Positions 1 through 8,482 are shown, numbered from the stretch's first letter. The stretch: DNA of 34,332 nt from Ruminococcaceae bacterium OttesenSCG-928-A16 (GCA_030267215.1 JAJDJP010000019.1:1-34332), one strand, 5' to 3'. The notes: generated by a model not told the origin, from the letters alone. A program made the numbers and translations.

Positions 1-1
1 T

Positions 2-496
2 GCTGACCAAAGCCAGCCACAAGAAGTGCAACCAGAGGAAAAATTAGAGGAAGTGGTTGTTGCACAAATAGAGCTGCCTGTGCAGTGGCAATGCGCCGAA
101 TATGACGCCGAAACCGAGGGTGTGTATACGTTTGTGGCTGTTTTGCCAGAAGGTTACAGCTACGATGGTACCCTGCCCACCGCAACCGTAAAGGTGCAGG
201 CAGCCGAAACCTTGGAAATTGACTATTTTTATGGCACACGCAGCCCGGTTTTGGTGCGGGTGGTGTATGCCAAAGGGGTGCCAATTGAGCAGCTTACTTT
301 GCTAAGCCAGGTAAGTGTGCGTTTGCAAAACGGCACCGATGCCGATTTGCCCATACAGTGGCAGGCACAGCAATATAACCCAGATGAAGATGGAACCTAT
401 GTGTTTACAATGGTTTTGCCGGAAGGATACCTGTATAACCACACCCTGCCCTGTGCAGAGGTTGTGATAGGGGCCGACCCGCTGGGCACAAAATAA
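2..496 (+). CDS. C-terminal end of a secreted/surface repeat protein (5' partial)
   Basis: The frame is open from base 2, so the gene begins before the window; a GTG at 26 is internal and has no ribosome site. The visible ~164 residues hold two imperfect repeats of about 100 residues. Each has the pattern LP-x-QW ... G-x-Y-x-F ... VLPEGY ... LP, at about 78-200 and 344-470 nt. This is typical of beta-sandwich repeats in large Firmicutes surface proteins. It ends without a membrane anchor or sorting signal. The next gene starts 18 nt downstream, so it is probably the upstream member of the same operon. I do not recognise a named family. Confidence 0.7.
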   Translation, partial: ADQSQPQEVQPEEKLEEVVVAQIELPVQWQCAEYDAETEGVYTFVAVLPEGYSYDGTLPTATVKVQAAETLEIDYFYGTRSPVLVRVVYAKGVPIEQLTLLSQVSVRLQNGTDADLPIQWQAQQYNPDEDGTYVFTMVLPEGYLYNHTLPCAEVVIGADPLGTK

Positions 497-514
497 AAAA
501 GGAGGCACAGCGGT

Positions 515-1837
515 ATGAAAAAACAAACAGCAAAAAAACCAACACGCTTAATCGCTATGGCTCTTGCGGCCTGCATCAGTGTTTCGGGCCTGGTGGTGGC
601 CGGGCAGTTACAAGCGCAAGCAGAAGAGACCGGCCGGCAATATGGCACGGTTTTGATAAATAATGGCGCAGCAATTAACTTTATAAATGGCAGCTTTGAA
701 GAGCCGCCTATTGGCAGTTCATTAAATAAACCGATTACAACTACCCCCGGTACACCATTTAAGCCGGGAGGGGTACAAGCCAACGGGGGGGATTCAGAGG
801 CAGTATTAAAAGCAGGGTGGAACCAGTTCTACGCAAAAAATGCAATAACCACCAACGATTACACAACCCTGGAAACCACCTTTGTGCCCGGCTGGGCTAC
901 CCGGCCAACAAACCCCAACAGCGAGGAGCCGCGTAGGTACTTTATCGAGATACAACACAAAAGAAGATATAACAGCGGCAATTATACCTCCAGTGGCCCT
1001 GCGCGTCCCCACAGTGGTGACCAATATGCAGAGCTTAACGCAGATGAAGCCGGCACCATTTACCAGCTGTGCAACACAGTGCCGGGGCAAAAGGTATACT
1101 ATACCTTTTACCACACCGGCCGAAACGGCGAAGATGTGATGAACTTTTACCTGCGTGCACCGGGGAATACCACCACGCCCCACATACTTACCTGTGCCGA
1201 CGAAAGCTATGATTGGTACACAAAGGGTGCGGGTAAAAACACAACCTCGTACACCGGCAGTGGTACACCGCACCCGATAGACCAAGGCTGGGGCTACTAT
1301 GTGGGCGCCTACTATGTGCCCGAGGGCCAAGAGATAACCGAGTTTGCGTTTGAGGCGGTTTCGTCTTACGGCGGCCAGAAATATATTGCACAGGGCAACT
1401 ATCTCGATGATATCAGCCTGTTTTATCCCTCGTTTTTAAAGGTGGACAAAGAAGTTATTACCCCGGAAAGCGGTGAAAGCGGGCAATATGCCTCGGTGGG
1501 AGACACCGTAACCTACCAAATAACCATTACCAACATCGGCGAAACTGCAAGCAGCTATGGTGTGTTGATGGACAGCCTGCCCAAGGGTTTTATACTGGAT
1601 GCGGATAACCTTGCCGACACAGCCCAAAGCCCGGTTACCGTTGCGGTGTACGACGCAGAGGGAACCCTGATAAGCACACAGCGCGGTGGGGGCCTTGCCA
1701 CTTTTAATAAATTAACCGCCGACAAATACACCACCGGCACCCTGCGTGTAAACTTTGGCCGCGATGCAAAGGCGGCGTTACCGAAGGCAGTACCATGGTT
1801 TTGGGGCAAGAGCTACAGAACAATGTGGACGAAGTAA
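515..1837 (+). CDS. DUF11-type surface protein, upstream part of a frameshifted gene
   Basis: GGAGG at 501-505 lies 9 nt before the ATG. Residues 1-35 form a signal peptide: a KK-rich start, a hydrophobic core and an AQAEE cleavage region. A ~270-residue N-terminal part follows that I do not recognise. From about residue 308 a DUF11-like domain begins (VGDTVTYQITITN, then DSLPKGF). The natural frame is lost near 1763-1770: after FGRDA the reading goes to a 23-residue non-homologous tail and a stop at 1837. In the overlapping frame, translation resumes with KGGVTEGSTM and continues to 3663. One extra A in the AAA at 1768-1770 would restore a single protein of about 1050 residues. It is probably an assembly indel or a recently broken gene. 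The operon neighbours are SipW and TasA-like proteins. Confidence 0.85.
   Translation: MKKQTAKKPTRLIAMALAACISVSGLVVAGQLQAQAEETGRQYGTVLINNGAAINFINGSFEEPPIGSSLNKPITTTPGTPFKPGGVQANGGDSEAVLKAGWNQFYAKNAITTNDYTTLETTFVPGWATRPTNPNSEEPRRYFIEIQHKRRYNSGNYTSSGPARPHSGDQYAELNADEAGTIYQLCNTVPGQKVYYTFYHTGRNGEDVMNFYLRAPGNTTTPHILTCADESYDWYTKGAGKNTTSYTGSGTPHPIDQGWGYYVGAYYVPEGQEITEFAFEAVSSYGGQKYIAQGNYLDDISLFYPSFLKVDKEVITPESGESGQYASVGDTVTYQITITNIGETASSYGVLMDSLPKGFILDADNLADTAQSPVTVAVYDAEGTLISTQRGGGLATFNKLTADKYTTGTLRVNFGRDAKAALPKAVPWFWGKSYRTMWTK
1763..1771 (+). other. Frameshift point joining 515-1837 to 1795-3663
   Basis: Before this point frame 2 encodes a DUF11 domain; after it the homologous sequence is in frame 1. 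The local sequence GATGCAAAGGCGGC would read D-A-K-G-G-V-T-E-G if the A run were four rather than three bases long. A -1 slip on AAG would give the same product, but no strong heptameric slippery site or downstream pseudoknot is evident. Confidence 0.8.
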
Positions 1838-3663
1838 ACGGCGGCTGGCTGGATATTGGCGAAACCGCTGTAATTACAGTAGAAGGCACTGTTGGCGGCG
1901 AAGGCGTTGAGCCGGGCGACATTATTACCAACCAGGCCGGCGTAAAATATAACGATCGAGACCTTGAGCATATCCAGGGCAACGTTAGCGCCTATAACTA
2001 TTCGCCTTTGGCCAGCTTTACTTTAAAAGATTACGGCATTGTAAACGGGCGTGTGTGGGTAGATAGCGACAACGCTGGCACCATTACCGAAGGTGAAAGG
2101 CTGGTAGCCGGCGCCACGGTAGAAATGGTAGACGAAAACGGCAACGTTGTAAACGATTTGCATGGGAGCCCGCAGGTAACCACTACCAACAACGAAGGTT
2201 ACTACACGTTTAAAAACATTGTGGCCGATATTTACTATATACGGTACCAGCTAGAAGGCTACCAGGTTACCCAAAATGTGGTGGCGGCCGAAAACGGCAA
2301 CAAAGCGGTAAAAAATGGCGAATATGCCATGATTGGCCCGCTGGACTACAGCCTCTCGCTGGATGACAGTGAATTGAGCCAAATTATGTATTTGGGGCAA
2401 AACATTGGCGTGCTGCCGGTGGTTACGGCCGCCAAGGCAACCCAGGTGCCGGGCAAAGACCCACAACAGGGTACGGCAGAGGCACCGGCCCAGGTAACCG
2501 AAGCAGAACCCTTTAACTATGTTATTACGGTTACCAACCATGGCACCAACGCAAACGATGTTATTACCGGCGCGGTAGTGGAAGACACCATCCCTGAAGG
2601 GCTGATTATTGATACCGATGGCATTACACCTGCCGGCTGGGTTTTTGGCGAAGATGAGCGCACCATAAAATGGGAAGACCAAACCTTTGAAATGGGCAGT
2701 AACCTGTATACCATTCCGGTAACAGTGGTGCCCAGCAGCGCAAAACAAGCCATTGTATATGTAAATGCCGCCACTGTAACGATGGAGGAGCGGGACGAAG
2801 AAACCGAAACCCCGCCCATATATAATAAAGTAGAACCACCCGAGATACAGCTTGTTAAATCGGCCGTGGTAACAGGGCCAAACAATGAAGAATTATCTAA
2901 AGAAGACGGCACCGAGCAAGCACCGGTTTCGGTTTATCCAGATAATAAAATTACCTATACCATACGAGCAACCAACCTAGATGGTAACTCGATTACGGGC
3001 TTTACCATTGAAGACAAAGTGCCGGATGGCCTGCTTGTAGCGGCCGAAGATACAAGCCCCCCGGGCATGACGGTGGAGCAACGTGAAGACGGAACCTATG
3101 TGGTTTGGCAAAACCAGGCCCTTGGCCCTAACCAGCACCGAGACTATGTTTTTACCACAACGATAGACCTGAACAAATACATAGATGGGCTTTTGTACCT
3201 AAACACCGCAACGCTTATTCCGCCAGAAGGGTGGGATACCGAGAATTACCCAATTGAGGACAGCAATACCACCCACCATCAGCTGGTGGCAAAGGTAGCG
3301 CTTCAAATCACCAAAACCATCAATCAGCCCTCGGCCGAAGACGAAACCTTTATATACCAAATAGATTATGCCCCCGAAGCAGGCGGACAAACAAGCAAAA
3401 GCTTTTATGCCACCATAACTGTGCCCGCGGGCGAAACAGCTACTACCATTTCGATTTTAGAACTTACCCCCGGGCAATATACCGTAACAGAGCTAGACAG
3501 CAACTGGCGGTATGCCATTGATGAAAACGCTACCCCCCTTACGCAGGTATACCCGCTAAACGGGCACAACCGCACCGGCACAGCAAACTACTTAAATAAC
3601 AGAATTTTGGATACCTGGGTAAGTGACAAAGCCAGCGTAAGCAACCATATGGATGACATATGA
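1795..3663 (+). CDS. DUF11/SdrD-B-type surface protein, downstream part of the same frameshifted gene
   Basis: This frame continues the protein begun at 515; coding really resumes near 1768, and the ATG at 1795 has no ribosome site. In order it shows the end of a DUF11 domain; an SdrD-B-like domain (VNGRVWVDSDNAG ... GYYTFKNI, about 2040-2260); two DUF11-like domains (NYVITVTNHG near 2515 and ITYTIRATNLDG near 2950); and a C-terminal Cna-B/pilin-like domain (3298-3600). That last domain has a Lys in LQITKTI, a Glu in YTVTELD and an Asn near NYLNN, the pattern of intramolecular isopeptide domains. It ends in a hydrophilic tail with no sorting motif or membrane segment, so it is probably secreted or matrix-associated. 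sipW starts 19 nt after the stop. Confidence 0.85.
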   Translation: MVLGQELQNNVDEVNGGWLDIGETAVITVEGTVGGEGVEPGDIITNQAGVKYNDRDLEHIQGNVSAYNYSPLASFTLKDYGIVNGRVWVDSDNAGTITEGERLVAGATVEMVDENGNVVNDLHGSPQVTTTNNEGYYTFKNIVADIYYIRYQLEGYQVTQNVVAAENGNKAVKNGEYAMIGPLDYSLSLDDSELSQIMYLGQNIGVLPVVTAAKATQVPGKDPQQGTAEAPAQVTEAEPFNYVITVTNHGTNANDVITGAVVEDTIPEGLIIDTDGITPAGWVFGEDERTIKWEDQTFEMGSNLYTIPVTVVPSSAKQAIVYVNAATVTMEERDEETETPPIYNKVEPPEIQLVKSAVVTGPNNEELSKEDGTEQAPVSVYPDNKITYTIRATNLDGNSITGFTIEDKVPDGLLVAAEDTSPPGMTVEQREDGTYVVWQNQALGPNQHRDYVFTTTIDLNKYIDGLLYLNTATLIPPEGWDTENYPIEDSNTTHHQLVAKVALQITKTINQPSAEDETFIYQIDYAPEAGGQTSKSFYATITVPAGETATTISILELTPGQYTVTELDSNWRYAIDENATPLTQVYPLNGHNRTGTANYLNNRILDTWVSDKASVSNHMDDI

Positions 3664-3682
3664 GGCAAAAGAGGGATAGCAC

Positions 3683-4264
3683 ATGAGAAAAATAGGCAAA
3701 ATCTTTTCTAATATTTTGGTGGTTGTTTTGGTAATAGCGGTTGGGGTGCTGGCAGTACCAAGGCTGTTTGGGGTAAAAATGTTTTCGGTATTAAGCGGCA
3801 GTATGGTGCCAACCTACCAGGTAGGAGATTTATTGTACGCGGTGCCAACTCCCCAGGCAGATATTCAGGTGGGGGATGCCATTTCGTTTGTAATAAACGA
3901 AAACCTTACGGTGGTTACCCACCGGGTAGTAGAAATAGACGCGCAAAACGGCTATTTTTACACCCAGGGGGATGCCAACAACATACGGGATGGCGCCCCT
4001 GTTTCTTACAAAAATGTGGTGGGGGTGGTCAAATTCTCTATCCCCAAAATTGGCTACCTGTTTATGGCGCTAAACATACCTTTTTGGCGCAATATTATGC
4101 TGGCGGCACTGGCTGTTTTGCTGCTGGCAACCATAGTGGCAAGTGCCATAAAACCAAAACCCAAGCCTAAAAAAACTACACAGCCATACAGGGCAAAAAC
4201 GGCGGGAGGTGAAACCCTTGCAAGAGAAGAAAAGAACGAAACGTTACACAAGAGATACAACTAG
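3683..4264 (+). CDS. sipW: SipW-type signal peptidase I
   Basis: Membrane serine protease that removes signal peptides from TasA/camelysin-type matrix proteins. At 193 residues it fits the ER-type (SipW) branch, which uses a Ser-His rather than a Ser-Lys pair. Visible features are an N-terminal membrane anchor (about 8-28); the catalytic box SGSMVPTYQVGD with Ser40 just before Met-x-Pro; His80 in VVTHRVVE; the GDAN box at 96-99; and a second membrane segment (about 135-155) with a Lys/Pro-rich tail. It lies in an operon directly before five putative substrates, which is the classic arrangement. The 3' end overlaps the next gene. Confidence 0.93.
   Translation: MRKIGKIFSNILVVVLVIAVGVLAVPRLFGVKMFSVLSGSMVPTYQVGDLLYAVPTPQADIQVGDAISFVINENLTVVTHRVVEIDAQNGYFYTQGDANNIRDGAPVSYKNVVGVVKFSIPKIGYLFMALNIPFWRNIMLAALAVLLLATIVASAIKPKPKPKKTTQPYRAKTAGGETLAREEKNETLHKRYN
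4204..4220 (+). promoter_or_regulatory. Ribosome site that sets a TTG start for the first TasA-like gene
   Basis: GGGAGGTG (4204-4211) sits 6 nt before TTG 4218. The upstream GTG at 4209 lies inside the Shine-Dalgarno sequence itself and cannot use it, so TTG 4218 is the better start. Confidence 0.7.
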
Positions 4265-4898
4265 GCCTGCAAAAAAGGCAAGGCCGGTTACCTTGGCACG
4301 CCTTACAGCGCTGCTGGCGGTGTTTTTGGTGGTGGGGCTTACCTTTGCGCTTATGGTGGTATCTATGCAGGCCGTAACAAACCCGTTTCGTATGGGTACA
4401 GGCGGGGTAGATATTCCCGAAATTGTAACCTCTACCCCCGAGGGAAAAATAGAATGGGGTGCAAACACAAAACAGGTAAGCTTAAGCAACACCGGCAATG
4501 TGCCCAGTGTGGTGCGTGCCATGATAGTGCCGCAGTTTAAAATTGCCGATACCAGCAATTTTACACAAGGCAACCTGGGGCAGCTAACTAGCCCGCTTGG
4601 CAACACGCTTGAGGTTGGAGATTTTGTGTTGCATTTTGCCGAAAGCTTTGATGAAACCGGCCAAAGCGACAATTGGTTTTATAAAGATGGATATTTTTAT
4701 TATAAAACTGTGCTGCAACCCAGCGGCACAACGGCCACCAACCTGCTAATGGGGGTAACCCTGAAAGAAGGCATTAACCCGGCCGACTATGAAGGCGTGG
4801 AAGTGTATGTAGATGTGCTGGCCGATTGCTTACAGGCAGTAGGCGCGGCACCGGCCGAGTGGGGCATAACCGTGCAAGATACTGCGGTGTTGCCTTAA
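4218..4898 (+). CDS. TasA/camelysin-like SipW-dependent secreted protein 1
   Basis: About 226 residues from the TTG at 4218, overlapping the sipW 3' end by 47 nt, so translation is probably coupled. The N-terminus is long and basic (about 30 residues with many Lys/Arg). A hydrophobic core follows (LLAVFLVVGLTFALMVV), then the T-N-P-F boundary of SipW-type signals. The mature part starts with a TasA-like beta-sandwich pattern: VSLSNTGNVPSVVRAMIVP, and later YYKTVLQPSGTTATNLL, resembling the N-terminal strands of camelysin/TasA proteins. It is expected to be cleaved by the adjacent SipW and exported to an extracellular fibre or matrix. No anchor is seen. Confidence 0.82.
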   Translation: MQEKKRTKRYTRDTTRPAKKARPVTLARLTALLAVFLVVGLTFALMVVSMQAVTNPFRMGTGGVDIPEIVTSTPEGKIEWGANTKQVSLSNTGNVPSVVRAMIVPQFKIADTSNFTQGNLGQLTSPLGNTLEVGDFVLHFAESFDETGQSDNWFYKDGYFYYKTVLQPSGTTATNLLMGVTLKEGINPADYEGVEVYVDVLADCLQAVGAAPAEWGITVQDTAVLP

Positions 4899-4922
4899 AT
4901 AACAAAAAAGGAAGGTTAAACA

Positions 4923-5591
4923 ATGAATATGAAAACCAAATTCAACGGTAAAAAAGTAATAATCTTTTTGTCAATTCTTGCGCTTCTTTCGGTTTTGGGC
5001 ATGGGTGTAACGTTGGCGCTTTTGTCTACCACAACCAACACGGCCAAAAACCATTTTATGGTGCTTGGCAGCCAGGATATTTCGGCGGAAGTAATAGAGC
5101 CATTGTGGACAGAGGAAGTGCAGGAAGCAGCGCTAACAATGGTGCCGGATGCAGCGGTGCCAAAAGACCCGGCCGTTACAAACACCAGCGAAGCAAAGTT
5201 TGATGAATATGCGGCCCTGCAAATTATTTTTACAGATGGAAAAGGGGATGCGCTGAACGAAGAGGATTATGCACGGCTGATGGATTTGCTGGAGATCCAG
5301 TACGATGCGGAAACCCCTGGAACCAATTACAACACTAACTGGGTTTTGCAGGGGGCTGCCCAAAATGGTGCTATTTATGTTTATAACGAAGTATTGCCGG
5401 CAGGCGAAAGCACCGAGCCCATTTTTACCAGTGTTACTATTAAAGCTTCGGCTACCATAAGCGATATGGACTGGATACGCGATACCCTGGAAGGCTTTGA
5501 TATTTGCATAGGGGGTGCGGTTATGCAGGCACAGGGGGTTACCCTGCCCCAGGCCGAAACCGAACTAACCGCCCTGTTAAGCAGCACCTAA
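4923..5591 (+). CDS. TasA/camelysin-like SipW-dependent secreted protein 2
   Basis: 222 residues; AAGGAAGG ends about 8 nt before the ATG. The signal region has basic residues, a hydrophobic core and a GVTLALLSTTT boundary, the SipW-type pattern G-x-T-L-A. The mature part carries the conserved sequence of the cluster: KDPAVTNTSEAKFDEYAAL (strands with an N-T-S turn), a central D/E-rich loop, then YNEVLPAGESTEPIFTSVTI, the 'VLxPGExTxPLF' strand shared by its paralogues. It is probably a matrix fibre subunit or fibre accessory protein. It stands 24 nt after the previous gene and is therefore in the operon. Confidence 0.82.
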   Translation: MNMKTKFNGKKVIIFLSILALLSVLGMGVTLALLSTTTNTAKNHFMVLGSQDISAEVIEPLWTEEVQEAALTMVPDAAVPKDPAVTNTSEAKFDEYAALQIIFTDGKGDALNEEDYARLMDLLEIQYDAETPGTNYNTNWVLQGAAQNGAIYVYNEVLPAGESTEPIFTSVTIKASATISDMDWIRDTLEGFDICIGGAVMQAQGVTLPQAETELTALLSST

Positions 5592-5666
5592 GCAAATACT
5601 AAAAATTAATTTTGTTGTAACAATGCACCATGCATCAACCAATATATTTTGTAAGGAGAATAGAAC

Positions 5667-6362
5667 ATGCTTATGAAAAAGACAAGAGGAAAAAGAAACT
5701 GGATTATACTGCTAAGTGTAGTGTTGGTAGCGGCTTTGGCCATTGGCACCACGCTGGCCTACCTATCGGTGCAAACCGATGCGCTTACCAACGGCTTTAC
5801 CTTTGTTGGCGCAGACCCAAAGGGCGACAATGACATGAAAGCAAAACTGACCGAAACCGACTGGAACGAAGACACTTCGGGAAAAAACCTTGTGCCGGGC
5901 TCCGAAGTGAAAAAAAACCCCGTTATCACCAACACTTCCGACGTAGAAATTTCGGAATGGGTTGCGCTTAAAATCACCTTCCAACGGGGAGACAATGGAG
6001 AAGCCCTTACCGACGCCGAATTGGAAGCCCTGCTAGAGGTGGTTTCGATTGACTGGAACACCACCGACTGGAGCGAGTACGATGGAAACGGTGCCGTAGA
6101 TATTTCGGACATTTATTACTACAATACCCAACTTGCCCAATACGAAGAAACCAGCCCCCTGTTTAGAATCGTTACCATTAGCGAGGCTGCCACCAACAAA
6201 CAAATGGATGCCTTGATAGCCATGGGCGGTTTTAACATTTATGTAGAGGGCGCGGCCCTGCAGGGCGATATGGGCGGCACCACACCTTTTACCGATGCAG
6301 AAGAAGCCAAAGATGACCTGGCAGCCTTGTTTGTAGAAGTTGAACCGGAAGTTGAAATTTAA
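5667..6362 (+). CDS. TasA/camelysin-like SipW-dependent secreted protein 3
   Basis: 231 residues; AAGGAG (5653-5658) lies 8 nt before ATG 5667. An internal ATG at 5673 is too far from that site to be preferred. The signal has a basic KKTRGKRN start, a long hydrophobic core and the GTTLAYLSVQTDALTNGF boundary, the clearest SipW-dependent consensus in the window. The mature part has KKNPVITNTSDVEISEWVALKI and a later YNTQLAQYEETSPLFRIVTI strand, as in its paralogues. It is acidic overall (ends VEVEPEVEI) and probably a secreted matrix subunit. The 75-nt gap before it is the largest within this gene run and holds no clear promoter. Confidence 0.84.
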   Translation: MLMKKTRGKRNWIILLSVVLVAALAIGTTLAYLSVQTDALTNGFTFVGADPKGDNDMKAKLTETDWNEDTSGKNLVPGSEVKKNPVITNTSDVEISEWVALKITFQRGDNGEALTDAELEALLEVVSIDWNTTDWSEYDGNGAVDISDIYYYNTQLAQYEETSPLFRIVTISEAATNKQMDALIAMGGFNIYVEGAALQGDMGGTTPFTDAEEAKDDLAALFVEVEPEVEI

Positions 6363-6400
6363 ATAAAAATATAGCCTTAGCAGGCAACACGGAGGAAGTT

Positions 6401-7090
6401 ATGAAGACGAAACGCAACCTTATTATTGCAAGCACCGTTATTTTGGCGGCCATGGTTTTTGTGGGCACCACGCTGGCCTATTTTTGGGACGAAGCGAGTG
6501 TTACAAACGAATTTACCACGGCAGCCGGCGTAGACATTGACGTGGACGAGCCCAACTGGAACCGTGAAGATGGTGAAGATATTACCCCCGGCGATGTGAT
6601 TTCGAAAGACCCCACTTTGTCTAACCTGCAGGACGATGTATATGCCCGTATGGTAATGGCCATTGTGGATAAAGATACCGGCGAAGTGATTACCGACCAA
6701 GACCGCCTAGACAAAATATACTCGATGCTATTTTACAGTGAGGATGTGTTGCAGCCCGATGGCAGCATAACACTGCCCGAGCCAATGACAGCCGATGAAC
6801 TGGCAGTATTGCCGCGCATTAACCCCCTGTTTGTGCTGGATGATGGGCGCACAGGCGAAGGCGTTTACTACTTTAATTACGATGGCGTACTTACCAAAGA
6901 CGATGAAGGCATAGCTTTGTTTACCGGCCTTGTGGTGCCCACCAACTGGACCGGTACCGACATGACCGAAATTGGAAACTTTGACCTTGTAATTAAGGGC
7001 CAAGCAATACAAACAGCCAATATAGATAGCGCCGAAGCTGCCTACACAGCCTTGGATACCGAAATTGAGAATGCACCTGTTGAGCCTTAA
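6401..7090 (+). CDS. TasA/camelysin-like SipW-dependent secreted protein 4
   Basis: 229 residues; GGAGG lies about 6 nt before the ATG. The signal contains GTTLAYFWDEASVTNEF, the same SipW-type boundary as the previous gene. In the mature part, ITPGDVISKDPTLSNLQDDVYARMVM matches the conserved 'PG-x-x-x-KDPxxxN' region of camelysin/TasA proteins. YYFNYDGVLTKDDEGIALFTGLVVP corresponds to the 'VLxxG..T.PLF' strand. It is strongly acidic and has no anchor. Its role is inferred from SipW linkage and paralogy. Confidence 0.84.
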   Translation: MKTKRNLIIASTVILAAMVFVGTTLAYFWDEASVTNEFTTAAGVDIDVDEPNWNREDGEDITPGDVISKDPTLSNLQDDVYARMVMAIVDKDTGEVITDQDRLDKIYSMLFYSEDVLQPDGSITLPEPMTADELAVLPRINPLFVLDDGRTGEGVYYFNYDGVLTKDDEGIALFTGLVVPTNWTGTDMTEIGNFDLVIKGQAIQTANIDSAEAAYTALDTEIENAPVEP

Positions 7091-7104
7091 CAAAAATGCA
7101 GGCA

Positions 7105-7135
7105 GTGTTCTGCCCGTTGTACACGGGCAGAACAC
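7105..7135 (+). repeat. 13-bp perfect hairpin between TasA-like genes 4 and 5
   Basis: Arms 7105-7117 (GTGTTCTGCCCGT) and 7123-7135 are exact reverse complements around a 5-nt loop. No T-run follows, so it is unlikely to be a simple terminator. It may stabilise or process the mRNA upstream of the GTG-started anchor gene. Confidence 0.7.
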
Positions 7136-7162
7136 CAAACCGAGAAAGGGGAAGATGCGAAA

Positions 7163-8482
7163 GTGTCATCAAAAAAGATTTTAGCGGGCATCGTTCTGGT
7201 CTCGGTACTGCTTTGCGCTTTTACGGGCGGCACATTGGCTGCTTGGGTAAAATCCGATGCAGCGGTAAACTTAATTACCACCGGCACCCTGCGCGGGGAA
7301 GTGGTAGAAGATTACCAAAAACCCGAGAGTGTGTTCCCGGGCGATACAGTTAAAAAGGTTGTAGATGTAAAGAATACCGGAACATCTGCCATGGTGGTGC
7401 GTGTAAAGATAGAGAAACACTGGGTGGTAAAAGAGGGCGAAGCAGAGCTTTCTACCGATGCTATTGGCATTGTGTTTAACACCCTTTATTGGGTAGATGG
7501 CGGAGATGGTTATTACTACTACAAAGGTGTTTTACAACCAGGAGAAACCACGCTAGAGCCACTTTTTAACGAGTATACGCTAAGTGCTGCGGTTGGTAAC
7601 GAATACAAAAACCAGGACGCTGAAATTGTAGTAACGATGGAATGCCTGCAAGCAGAGGGAGATGCCATTGTTTCGGTATGGGGCAAAACCCTAAATGAAA
7701 TTGAGGCAGGCGCAAATGGGCCGGCATTATCGGTGCCCGCACCGGCAGAGGACGAAAGCAGCAAAACCAATGCGGCCCCAGCCCTGGTTACCTTTACCGG
7801 CGAGGGAAGCGGGTTTATCTTCTACCCAGAGGATACCGACCTTTTTGTTAATTTTAAAGACCTTATGCCGGGCGTAAGCTACGAAAATAAAATTGACTTA
7901 AAAAATACAAGTGCCGAAGGAGTGGAATTGTTTTTACGTGCCGAATATATTGACCAAATAGAAACGGACGCAGAAACACTGGCCCTAATTAACGAATTGC
8001 TGCAAAAATATGCCACCATTACCATTACGCACAGCAATGGTACATTGGTTTATAAAGGCGCGGTGTGGGGCAACTATGTGCAAGATTTGCAGGGCGATAT
8101 ACCAGACACCATGAAGAACGATATCAGCCTGGGCATTTTTGCCCCCGCCCAGGAAGAAGACCTTGTGGTAACGCTAGAGCTTTCGCCAGAGATAGGGAAC
8201 GAATACCAATATCTGCTGGGGAAAATACACTGGATTTTGACCGCGCAGGGCTTTGAAGAACCGGACCCTGATGAGATAATAATAGACCCCGAACCAGTAC
8301 CAGAACCCGAACCAGTGCCAGACCCCGAACCAGCACCAGACCCCGAACCAGCACCGGTTGCTACACCTAAAACAGGCGACACCACCCTTTTGTGGGTTGC
8401 GCAAATTGGGTTGTTGCAATTATTGGTTGTTTTGGTGGTGCTGTACATAAGGCGGCGCAAGCAAGAAAAAGAAAACGGCTAA
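7163..8482 (+). CDS. SipW-dependent protein with proline-rich stalk and wall-sorting signal
   Basis: 439 residues from GTG 7163; AGGGGA at 7147-7152 is a slightly distant ribosome site. An alternative ATG at 7155 stops at once. The N-terminus has a hydrophobic core and GGTLAAWVKSDAAVNLI, the SipW boundary. Two TasA-like beta domains follow (about 30-170 and 205-355), each with a 'xxNTGTSAMVVRVKIE'-type strand; the first has the VLQPGETTLEPLF strand. A Pro/Glu/Asp repeat stalk (about 373-400) leads to TPKTGD, a hydrophobic segment and the RRRKQEKENG tail, a sortase-type signal of the clostridial xPxTG kind. It is likely the wall-linked base of the fibre made by the preceding proteins. No sortase gene is in the window. 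Confidence 0.85.
   Translation: MSSKKILAGIVLVSVLLCAFTGGTLAAWVKSDAAVNLITTGTLRGEVVEDYQKPESVFPGDTVKKVVDVKNTGTSAMVVRVKIEKHWVVKEGEAELSTDAIGIVFNTLYWVDGGDGYYYYKGVLQPGETTLEPLFNEYTLSAAVGNEYKNQDAEIVVTMECLQAEGDAIVSVWGKTLNEIEAGANGPALSVPAPAEDESSKTNAAPALVTFTGEGSGFIFYPEDTDLFVNFKDLMPGVSYENKIDLKNTSAEGVELFLRAEYIDQIETDAETLALINELLQKYATITITHSNGTLVYKGAVWGNYVQDLQGDIPDTMKNDISLGIFAPAQEEDLVVTLELSPEIGNEYQYLLGKIHWILTAQGFEEPDPDEIIIDPEPVPEPEPVPDPEPAPDPEPAPVATPKTGDTTLLWVAQIGLLQLLVVLVVLYIRRRKQEKENG
8287..8358 (+). repeat. In-frame Pro/Glu/Asp codon repeats (wall-spanning stalk)
   Basis: Four near-identical ~18-bp units encode PEPVP-E/D, PEPAP-D and similar, just upstream of the TPKTGD signal. Such tracts typically cross the peptidoglycan and can change length by slippage. 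Confidence 0.7.

Noticed and set aside
1763-1837. Programmed -1 frameshift in the surface gene at 515
   Set aside because: Only a weak AAG slip site, without a heptamer, internal Shine-Dalgarno sequence or pseudoknot that I could see; a one-base indel is simpler.
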